A stretch of 14,741 nucleotides of DNA. Source: Victivallales bacterium (GTDB lineage: Bacteria; Verrucomicrobiota; Lentisphaeria; Victivallales; UBA1829). Made by a program: the position numbers and the translations under genes. The first letter of the stretch is position 1. The number at the start of each line of letters is the position of its first letter. Of the stretch, positions 1-6,314 are shown piece after piece. The notes beneath the pieces were generated by a model, which was not told the origin of the DNA, made no database searches, and saw only the letters and a program-made list of their open reading frames with translations. The stretch is from the NCBI GenBank assembly GCA_016285335.1, contig JAEEQO010000057.1, forward strand, positions 1 through 14,741. Reading direction: 5' to 3'.

Positions 1-26
1 TCTTTCGTTCGGCGTCGGGAGAGGCG

Positions 27-614
27 TCACTCGATCTCGACGTCCTTTGTCTGCGGGAAGACAGGGATTTCGAACACCTCGGACTTCGTCTGGAGCGTGT
101 TCAGGCCGATCTGGGCGCAAAGCGCAATGGTGTAGCGTGCCTGGCGTCTGGGCGGCTCGACGTGTTCCAGAAACGTCAGCGGCACGTCGATCACGGCGCT
201 GTTGTTCGGCTGGAGGATGAGCGTGGAGCGGCGCGGATGGGATTTCTGCCGGATCTTCTCGCCGGGTTTTACATCCGGCCACGCCAGGTTCCAGGCGTCT
301 TCCGGGATCTCGCCGGATTTGCCGGGCTCGCAGAACGCGTAGTACAGGCGGATGTTGTCGGTCTCGTTCATGTACCATTCGTTGACGGTGACGACCGAGA
401 CGTCCTGGTTCTTGAGCAGGAACGTCATCGACTGGTCCGGTGCGCCGAGCTTGTAGTCGAGGCGGAGATACCCGTGCTCCAGCGACATCTTCGCCGTGAT
501 CTTCTGGAAATACTTCGCCTCGTCGAGTCCCTGCTGCACGTTCTGCTCGGCGGAACATGCCCCGAGCACAAACGCCGCGCCCAGAGCCCAAAACATTCTC
601 ATCGTTTTTTTCAT
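27..614 (-). CDS. Small lipoprotein of unknown function
   Basis: Encodes 195 residues. The N-terminus is a lipoprotein signal: basic MKKTMR, a hydrophobic stretch, then the lipobox LGAC with the acylated Cys at residue 20. Ser follows the Cys, so by the usual Asp+2 sorting rule the mature protein should go to the outer membrane (inference). The mature part has no transmembrane segment. From about residue 35 it alternates short hydrophobic and polar stretches, suggesting a beta-rich fold, and it contains two further Cys (95 and 166). I recognise no family. The start is supported by the signal peptide beginning at this ATG and by an AGAGG-type ribosome binding site upstream. It lies 70 bp downstream of lpxA on the same strand with no obvious terminator or promoter between, so it is probably co-transcribed with lpxA. 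That hints at an envelope role but does not prove one. Confidence 0.8.
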   Translation of the reverse strand: MKKTMRMFWALGAAFVLGACSAEQNVQQGLDEAKYFQKITAKMSLEHGYLRLDYKLGAPDQSMTFLLKNQDVSVVTVNEWYMNETDNIRLYYAFCEPGKSGEIPEDAWNLAWPDVKPGEKIRQKSHPRRSTLILQPNNSAVIDVPLTFLEHVEPPRRQARYTIALCAQIGLNTLQTKSEVFEIPVFPQTKDVEIE

Positions 615-684
615 GTGCCGGTGACCTCTTCCGGGATACGGTCCCCGTACGGGACGGAGGGCCGCCTGTCTTGTTCGGAGCGTG

Positions 685-1527
685 TCAGCCGCGCGGAGCC
701 GTGGCGCCGGATTCGAGGGCGTCGCGGACGTCGTCGTTCACGCCGGTGTACTTCGGGTTGCCGGGCATGATGCCGCGGTTCGACTGCTTGATGAAGTTCA
801 CGAAATGCTCGACTTCCGGGCAATCCGTGATGGTCTTGCTGATCTGCTCCAGCGCATGCGGACTGTTCAGCCCCTCGAAGAAGAAGATCTTGATCGCGCG
901 GCGGATCGCCAGGCGGGTGGCCGGACTGAAGTTCGCGCGGCGCATGCCGATCGTGTTCGGACCGCAGACGAAACTGGTTTCGCGAAGCATGCAGAAGGGC
1001 GGGACGTCCTGCCCGATCTTGGAGGTCGGGGCGATCATCGCGAGCGAGCCGATGCGGCAGAACTGGTGGACCAGGACGAATCCGCTCATGACCGCGCCGT
1101 CGCCGACATGCACGTGGCCGGAGAGCTGCGTGTGGTTCGCGATGGTCGCGTGGTCGCCGATCACGACGTCGTGCGCCACATGCACGAACGCCATCAGCAG
1201 CACGTAGTTGCCGACGACGGTCTTCAGCTGTTCGAACGGCGGGCGGTGGATCGTGACGAATTCGCGGATGACCGTGTGGTGTCCGATCTCGCAGTAGGAG
1301 ACGAGGCCGCGGTAGAACCTGTGGTCCTGCGGTTCCGCGCCGACCAGTGCGTTCATGTAGATGCAGCAGTCGGATCCGATGGTGGTGTAGCGGCAGATCT
1401 TGACGTGGGCGTCGATATAGCAGTTGTCGCCGATCTTCACATTGTCTTCGATGACGGCGTAAGGCCCGATCTCGACATTTTTGCCGATCTGGGCGTCGGG
1501 AGAGACGATTGCGGTAGGGTGAATCAT
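685..1527 (-). CDS. lpxA: Acyl-ACP--UDP-N-acetylglucosamine O-acyltransferase (LpxA)
   Basis: First enzyme of lipid A synthesis: cytoplasmic transfer of a 3-hydroxyacyl chain from ACP to the 3-OH of UDP-GlcNAc. The 280-residue product starts with MIHPTAIV and has hexapeptide (left-handed beta-helix) repeats through about residue 185, such as IGKNVEIGPYAVIEDNVKIG. The family motifs are present: PQDHR at 66-70, IREFVTIHR at 87-95, VHVAHD at 115-120 with the catalytic His at 119 (E. coli His125), VHQF at 153-156, and GQDVPP at 172-177. A helical C-terminal domain follows. It is about 18 residues longer than E. coli LpxA, the excess being mostly a C-terminal tail. The residue aligned with the E. 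coli acyl-chain ruler Gly173 is Pro167. It has its own promoter and an AAAGGAA ribosome binding site. lpxD, fabZ and lpxB are not adjacent; the downstream neighbour is a lipoprotein gene. Confidence 0.95.
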   Translation of the reverse strand: MIHPTAIVSPDAQIGKNVEIGPYAVIEDNVKIGDNCYIDAHVKICRYTTIGSDCCIYMNALVGAEPQDHRFYRGLVSYCEIGHHTVIREFVTIHRPPFEQLKTVVGNYVLLMAFVHVAHDVVIGDHATIANHTQLSGHVHVGDGAVMSGFVLVHQFCRIGSLAMIAPTSKIGQDVPPFCMLRETSFVCGPNTIGMRRANFSPATRLAIRRAIKIFFFEGLNSPHALEQISKTITDCPEVEHFVNFIKQSNRGIMPGNPKYTGVNDDVRDALESGATAPRG

Positions 1528-1565
1528 GACAATTCCTTTCGGGTTCGGGAAAAAACTTCGTTCAT

Positions 1566-1594
1566 AATATACCCCGCCGACCTCCGCTTATCAA
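1566..1594 (-). promoter_or_regulatory. Promoter of lpxA
   Basis: On the minus strand TTGATA (1589-1594) is followed after exactly 17 bases by TATATT (1566-1571). This is a near-consensus housekeeping sigma factor promoter in an otherwise GC-rich context. It lies about 40-65 bp upstream of the lpxA ATG and predicts a leader of roughly 30 nt. The rest of the 1528-1654 gap has no canonical terminator for the glycosyltransferase gene that ends at 1655, only a short GC-rich imperfect hairpin without a T-run. Confidence 0.75.
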
Positions 1595-1654
1595 GCGCGT
1601 TTCTTAATATTTAAAGCAAATTTCTTCGTGTCGGGCGGCGCGGCGCTGCCGGAA

Positions 1655-3268
1655 TCACATCCGCTTGAAGCGCGAGGGCTCTGCCCGGAAGGCCGCCAGG
1701 AACGGGAACAGGAACGGCGGACAGACGGCGAAATACGGCAGGAAGCCCAGGAAGACCACCCACGGGAGCAGACGGCGGTGTTTCAGGAGCGACGCCACAG
1801 GGGCGACGGCGAAGAGCAGCAGCGGGGCCGCGGTCCACAGCATCAGGCGTTTCAAATCCGTGCAGACCGCCGGGACGAACGGCGACCAGTCGAATTTGAG
1901 GATAGCGGGAAGCAGGCACAGCATCAGGACCGCCGTCGCTGCCGCGCCCATCACGCGGAATTTGTTCCCGCGCTGGAGCAGCAGTCCCGCCAGCGCGGGG
2001 ACCATCCACCAGATGTTCAGCGGCATCAGCAGAGCCGTCGCCCAGCAGAAGAACATCGCCGTGATGAAAAAAAGCACGAACCCGCAGGCCGCGAATTTGA
2101 GGTAGAAAAACATCTGGAGGCAGAAACCCGCCAGAGCAAGCGACGCGGGGTCGGCGTACGGGAACATCAGGTCCAGTCCCAGTCCGCGGTAGACCGTCAG
2201 GTTCAGCGCCCCCAGCATCGCGTCGTTCGCGCCCGTCATGATGAGCTCGATCAGGCCGTCGGACGAGGCGGGCAGGAAAAAACCGAGCGCGGCCGTGGAC
2301 AGGAGGCTCCACAGAAACGCCAGTTTCCACGGCTGGTACAGGCGGGCCGTCAGGTACACCAGCCCGGCGGCCGCCACGTATCCGAGGCGCGACGGCGCGA
2401 GCGAATCCCCCGAGCCGATGGCCGCGGAAAGAAGCTCGACGGGCAGCACGGCGGCGAGCATGGACAGCAGGAATGCGCCCTGCGCGTATTTCACATGCCG
2501 CACGTGTTCCTCGTCGACGTCGGACAGCGAGGCGACCCGCTTCCGGATCCGCCTTACGCTGCGGAACCGCCATTCGTAGGCGGTCCAGATCGACAGCAGG
2601 CCGTCGCGGAACCGGATCTTCTTGCCGTCCTCCGGCTTGCGCGGATAGTACGAGATCGGCACCTCGTAGGGGTGGATGCCGAGGCGGAGAAGTTTCGCCG
2701 TGATCTCCGGCTCCCACTCGAACCCGTCGCCCTCCAGGTCGTCGACCATCGCCCGGATCAGGCATCCGCGGAAGGTCTTGTAGCACGTGGCTTCGTCCGT
2801 GAGGTTGGCGTTGAACAGCAGGTCGACGAGAAACGTGAGGCTGAGCGCCCCCAGGTAGAACCCGGGCGACGAATAGATGCGGTTGCGGTTGCTTTCCTCG
2901 CGGGAACCGTACACCACCTCGCATTCTCCGCTGAAGACCGGACCCGCGCAGGCGGCGTAGTCCGCGGGGTCGTATTCGAGGTCGGCGTCCTGGATGATGA
3001 CCGCTTCGCCGGACGTGGCTGCGACCGCCATCTTCACGGCGGAGCCTTTGCCGCCGTTCTCCTTGTCGATGCAGACTGCCTGCACTTCGGGATGGGCTTC
3101 AACCCAGCCTCGGATGAGCTCGGGAGAACGGTCCGTTGACCCGTCGTTCACGATGACGAGTTCCAATCGCAGATCGTGCGTCTGCGCCGCCGCCACGCGG
3201 TCGAGCATGGTCTCGACGGTCTTCTCCTCATTGAAGACCGGGATCACGACTGACAGCAGATGCGACAT
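1655..3268 (-). CDS. Family 2 glycosyltransferase (polyprenol-phosphate mannose synthase-like) with polytopic membrane domain
   Basis: Encodes 537 residues in two parts. Residues 1-235 are a GT-A glycosyltransferase family 2 domain of the DPM1 type: SVVIPVFNEE near the start, NDGSTD at 41-46, ENGGKG at 70-75, the metal-binding QDAD at 93-96 followed by LEYDP, YGSR at 120-123, LTDEATCYK at 156-164, FEWEPEITAKL at 183-193, and EDGKKIRFRDG at 213-223. Such enzymes usually move mannose, glucose or a related sugar from a nucleotide sugar to polyprenyl phosphate on the cytoplasmic membrane face. Residues 262-528 hold about eight hydrophobic segments and no family I recognise. The ATG follows GAAGG at suitable spacing and is 36 bp downstream of argS, so it is probably the last gene of the isomerase-argS-GT unit. 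The sugar is unproven; mannose is suggested by domain type and the isomerase homologue in the same unit. Confidence 0.85.
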   Translation of the reverse strand: MSHLLSVVIPVFNEEKTVETMLDRVAAAQTHDLRLELVIVNDGSTDRSPELIRGWVEAHPEVQAVCIDKENGGKGSAVKMAVAATSGEAVIIQDADLEYDPADYAACAGPVFSGECEVVYGSREESNRNRIYSSPGFYLGALSLTFLVDLLFNANLTDEATCYKTFRGCLIRAMVDDLEGDGFEWEPEITAKLLRLGIHPYEVPISYYPRKPEDGKKIRFRDGLLSIWTAYEWRFRSVRRIRKRVASLSDVDEEHVRHVKYAQGAFLLSMLAAVLPVELLSAAIGSGDSLAPSRLGYVAAAGLVYLTARLYQPWKLAFLWSLLSTAALGFFLPASSDGLIELIMTGANDAMLGALNLTVYRGLGLDLMFPYADPASLALAGFCLQMFFYLKFAACGFVLFFITAMFFCWATALLMPLNIWWMVPALAGLLLQRGNKFRVMGAAATAVLMLCLLPAILKFDWSPFVPAVCTDLKRLMLWTAAPLLLFAVAPVASLLKHRRLLPWVVFLGFLPYFAVCPPFLFPFLAAFRAEPSRFKRM

Positions 3269-3277
3269 GGCTGGGCC

Positions 3278-3299
3278 TTCAGGCGGGACGTTCCCTGAA
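3278..3299 (-). other. Hairpin in the argS-glycosyltransferase gap
   Basis: Within the 36-bp gap the bases TTCA and GGGA pair with TCCC and TGAA, giving an 8-bp stem with a 3-base bulge and a 3-base loop. An alternative pairing is TTCAGG with CCTGAA. It ends next to the GAAGG ribosome binding site of the glycosyltransferase gene. No T-run follows on the minus strand, so it is not a standard terminator. It may affect mRNA processing or initiation at the downstream gene, or have no function. Confidence 0.35.
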
Positions 3300-3304
3300 A
3301 ATCG

Positions 3305-5098
3305 TTACATGGCGTCGGGAATGCCGATCGTGAGCGCGGCGAGGCCGTCCGCCAGCACGTCGCGCACGGCGAAGCACAGCGCCAGGCGCATCGTGCGGAC
3401 CGCGGGGTCGCCGGCGTTCAGAACCTGTTTTTCGCGGTAGAACCGGTTGAACAGCTTCGCCAGGTCGAGCAGGTAGTTCACGAGGATGGAGCAGTCCATC
3501 TTGTCGGCGGAGGCGCGCACGGCGTCCGCATAGCGCAGGGCCGCCACGGCCAGAGCCTTCTCCTCCGGCGAATCCGCCAGCGACCAGTCGACGGATGCGG
3601 AGTCGAACGCGATCCCGGCGTCGGCGCATTTCCGCACGATGGAGTTGATGCGGGCGCAGACGTACTGGACGTACGGGCCGGTGTCGCCTTCGAACTTCAG
3701 CGACGCCTGCGGGTCGAACATGATCGTGGTCTTCGGGTTGAATTTGAGCAGCATGAACTTCAGCGCGCCCATGCCGATGGTCTCGCTGCGCTCCTCGATG
3801 TCGGCGGGCGGCTCCTCGCCTTCCTTCACACGCTCCATCGCCGCGGCCTTCGCCAGAGAGTGCATTTCGTCGAAGAGGTCGTCCGCGTCGACCACGGTGC
3901 CCTCGCGGCTCTTCATGCGGCCGGACGGCAGGTTGACCATGCCGTAGGAAAGGTGGAACAGGCTGTCGGCCCAGGCGTAGCCGAGGCGGCCGAGAATGGT
4001 GAAGAGCATGCGGAAATGCAGGTTCTGTTCGTCGCCGACGACCCAGACCATGGTGTCCGGGTGGTGCTCCTCGTGCTTGAGGATGGTCGTTCCGATGTCC
4101 TGCGTGATGTAGACGCTGGTGCCGTCCTTGCGGAGGAGCACCTTTTCGCCGAGCTTGCCCAGGTCGACCGTGACGGCGCCGTCGGCGCGTTTGCCGAAGA
4201 TGCCCTTCGCAAGGGCGTCGGCGATGACGTCCTTGCCGAGCAGGTAGGTCTGGCTTTCGAGGTAGGTCTTGTCGAAATGAATGCCCATGCGGCGGTACGT
4301 CTCGTTGAATCCGTCGATCACCCACTTGTTCATGGTAGTCCACAGCGCGCGGACTTCGGGATCGCCTGCTTCCCATTTGCGGAGCATTTCCTGCGCCTGC
4401 TTTCCGAGTTCGGTTTCGAGGAAAAGGTCGTCGGTGGACTTGTCGGCGAGCTCGGGACGGGCTGCCTTCAGCGCCTTGACCTCGTCGGAGAGCATCTGGT
4501 TGAACTTCACGTAGAAATTGCCGACGTAGTGGTCGCCCTTGATCCCGGCCTGTTCCGGCGTGACGCCGTTGCCGGTGAGCTTGTACGCGAGCATGGACTT
4601 GCAGATGTGGATGCCGCGGTCGTTGATGAGGTTGACCGGGACCACGTCGTGCCCGGCGCGCGCCATCACGCTGGCGAGCGTCATGCCGATGCAGTTGTTG
4701 CGCACGTGGCCGAGGTGCTGCGGCTTGTTCGTGTTCGGGGCGGAGAATTCGATGAGGATCTTGCGGCGCGACGCCTCCGGGAACGGCACGTCGGCGAGGA
4801 GCGCCTTCACGTCCGAAACGGAGTCGCGGAACAGCGCGGCGGGTTTGAGCGTGATGTTTACGAACGCCTTGATCTTTTCGGCGGACACCACATCCGGGTC
4901 CTTCATCAGGAGTTCGGCGGTTTCGGCGGCCAGTGCGTCCGGCGCGCTCTTCAGCGCCTTCGCGAGGCGGAAGCAGTTCACGGTCAGGTCGCCGTTCATC
5001 CCGGCGGGACACGGCTCCCACGGGATTTCGAAAGAGGATTCAAGGGAACGCGAGGCGCGGAACGAATCCGCCAGACGGGAGAGGCATTGGATTTTCAT
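3305..5098 (-). CDS. argS: Arginyl-tRNA synthetase
   Basis: Charges tRNA-Arg with arginine in the cytoplasm (class Ia synthetase). The 597-residue product has the expected order: an N-terminal additional domain (about 1-90) that recognises the tRNA, and a catalytic core opening with FSAPNTNKPQHLGH, whose HLGH at 128-131 is the HIGH signature. VNLINDRGIHICKSM follows at 155-169, then GDEQNLHF at 355-362. GRMKSREGTVV at 393-403 occupies the KMSKS loop, in the degenerate form normal for many ArgRS. A C-terminal DALR anticodon-binding helical domain runs from about 470 to the end and contains GPYVQYVCARI. The start MKIQCLSRLA matches the usual ArgRS N-terminus, although I see no Shine-Dalgarno before the ATG, only an A/T-rich stretch. 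It lies 33 bp after the isomerase gene and 36 bp before the glycosyltransferase gene, so all three are probably co-transcribed. Length and motifs appear intact. Confidence 0.97.
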   Translation of the reverse strand: MKIQCLSRLADSFRASRSLESSFEIPWEPCPAGMNGDLTVNCFRLAKALKSAPDALAAETAELLMKDPDVVSAEKIKAFVNITLKPAALFRDSVSDVKALLADVPFPEASRRKILIEFSAPNTNKPQHLGHVRNNCIGMTLASVMARAGHDVVPVNLINDRGIHICKSMLAYKLTGNGVTPEQAGIKGDHYVGNFYVKFNQMLSDEVKALKAARPELADKSTDDLFLETELGKQAQEMLRKWEAGDPEVRALWTTMNKWVIDGFNETYRRMGIHFDKTYLESQTYLLGKDVIADALAKGIFGKRADGAVTVDLGKLGEKVLLRKDGTSVYITQDIGTTILKHEEHHPDTMVWVVGDEQNLHFRMLFTILGRLGYAWADSLFHLSYGMVNLPSGRMKSREGTVVDADDLFDEMHSLAKAAAMERVKEGEEPPADIEERSETIGMGALKFMLLKFNPKTTIMFDPQASLKFEGDTGPYVQYVCARINSIVRKCADAGIAFDSASVDWSLADSPEEKALAVAALRYADAVRASADKMDCSILVNYLLDLAKLFNRFYREKQVLNAGDPAVRTMRLALCFAVRDVLADGLAALTIGIPDAM

Positions 5099-5131
5099 GA
5101 AACGGAAAAAAGTTTGATATGGGAATGTGAT

Positions 5132-6133
5132 TTAATGCGTTGTGCGGATCAGCGTGACGGGCTCGGACGGCTTCACGCGGATGACATACTCCCCGAGCGC
5201 GGCGGGCAGCAGCGCGGTCATGTAGCGCGGGATGGCCGTCACGGACCCGCGGACCTCGACGTCCACCGGACCGCTGATCGCGGTCAGCAGATGGAAGCTC
5301 CGCGTGGAGCGGGTCGTGTCCGGCCAGTCGGCGGCGAGGTGGAGCTCGTCGCAGTGGAACTGCGGGCAGCGGTTGATGATCGCGTACTTGCGGTTGCGGG
5401 CGGCTTTGTCGCTGACGCCGGGGATGCGTGCCGGGGTGCGGTCGATGAAGTCGATGCAGCGGAGCCCTTCTTCGAGGCGGATCTCCTGCTCGGGATCGGG
5501 GCGGCCCCAGTCGTTCAGGCAGTAATCGGTGTTGCTGTTCAGCTGGATGTCGAGGACCAGATTCCCCGCGTCGAGGCTGTGCACGCGTCCGGCGTTCAGG
5601 AAATACGCGTCGCCGGGCACGGATTCGAACGTCTGGAGCACGGTTTCCACGTCGGGCGAGGACAGGAGCTCCAGAAATCTGTGGCGCGTGGCGGTCGGAC
5701 GGATGCCGACCATGATCTTCGAACCGGGGTCGGCGTCCAGCACGTACCACATCTTCGTTTTTGCCTCGGCGCCGTTTCCGATCTGACGCGCGGCGTTCTC
5801 GTCCGGGTTCACCTGAAGCGGGATGCGTTCGCCCGCGTCGACGATCTTCACCAGCAGCGGGAACCGCTTTTCGCGGGTCATGTCCCCGATGATGTAGGAC
5901 GCCCCGGAAGACGCGCAAAGCTCATGCAGTGTCGTCCCGGCCAGCGGGCCGTTCGCGACCGCGCTTTCCGCTCCCTCGCGGTCGCAGATGTCCCACGCCT
6001 CGCCGAACGGGCCGTCCGCCGCGGGAAGTTCGCGATGCAGGACGCCGGCGAGCTTGGAGCCGCCCCACGACGTCCGGCGGTACATCGGTTCGAACAGCAG
6101 CGGGTACAATTCGTCTTTGGAAAGAGTTGTCAT
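5132..6133 (-). CDS. Type I phosphomannose isomerase homologue with altered zinc site
   Basis: The 333-residue product is a cupin-fold member of the class I mannose-6-phosphate isomerase family (short ManA type), which interconverts fructose-6-phosphate and mannose-6-phosphate. Family features seen are SWGGSKLAG near residue 22, GEAWDICDRE at 44-53, PLLVKIVDA at 92-100, MWYVLDADPG at 128-137, YFLNAGRVHSLDAGN at 177-191, and DWGRPD at 208-213. The canonical metal site is Gln and His in QVHP, Glu in KTEMWY, and a later His. Here Gln107 and His185 are kept, but the His position is Asn109 (codon AAC) and the Glu position is Lys127 (codon AAG). Activity is therefore uncertain: it may use another metal geometry, act on another substrate, or be non-catalytic. 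I left the symbol empty for this reason. First gene of its operon, with its own promoter; no clear Shine-Dalgarno. Confidence 0.85.
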   Translation of the reverse strand: MTTLSKDELYPLLFEPMYRRTSWGGSKLAGVLHRELPAADGPFGEAWDICDREGAESAVANGPLAGTTLHELCASSGASYIIGDMTREKRFPLLVKIVDAGERIPLQVNPDENAARQIGNGAEAKTKMWYVLDADPGSKIMVGIRPTATRHRFLELLSSPDVETVLQTFESVPGDAYFLNAGRVHSLDAGNLVLDIQLNSNTDYCLNDWGRPDPEQEIRLEEGLRCIDFIDRTPARIPGVSDKAARNRKYAIINRCPQFHCDELHLAADWPDTTRSTRSFHLLTAISGPVDVEVRGSVTAIPRYMTALLPAALGEYVIRVKPSEPVTLIRTTH

Positions 6134-6173
6134 CGGCAGAAATCCGTTTACTGTTTAAAAAGATTGTCGATAC

Positions 6174-6201
6174 AATATACAGCACGTTCGGGAAATAACA
6201 A
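6174..6201 (-). promoter_or_regulatory. Promoter of the isomerase-argS-glycosyltransferase unit
   Basis: On the minus strand TTGTTA (6196-6201) precedes TATATT (6174-6179) with a 16-base spacer. Shifting the -35 by one base to TTTGTT gives 17. It sits about 41-68 bp upstream of the isomerase ATG and just downstream of the possible terminator of the activase gene, so the two units look separately transcribed. Confidence 0.65.
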
Positions 6202-6223
6202 ACCGCCTTGCGCTTTTTTTTTG

Positions 6224-6268
6224 AAAAAAGCCGCCGGAGCCGCCTCTCTTCGCTTCGGACCGAGGCGG
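6224..6268 (-). terminator. Possible terminator after the activase/dehydratase gene
   Basis: Reading the minus strand, CCGCCTC (6268-6262) and GAGGCGG (6246-6240) form a perfect 7-bp stem with a 15-base loop. Ten bases later comes a run of six T (6229-6224). The gap between stem and T-run is longer than in a textbook intrinsic terminator. An alternative stem using CCGCC (6268-6264) and GGCGG (6235-6231) would end one base before the T-run. The position, 47 bp after the upstream stop and just before the next promoter, supports the call. Confidence 0.5.
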
Positions 6269-6314
6269 ACGCGATGCACGGGGAAACAGTGACGGGATGA
6301 CCGCGGCGTCCGGC

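Noticed and set aside
634..654. GTCCC/GGGAC inverted repeat between lpxA and the lipoprotein gene as a terminator
   Set aside because: The stem is five pairs with no T-run on the minus strand; it is not enough to separate the two genes.
3860..6292. 810-codon open frame on the plus strand
   Set aside because: It lies antisense to argS and the isomerase homologue and reads as low-complexity Val/Asp/Arg/Glu/His-rich text. This is the expected mirror of GC-rich coding DNA.
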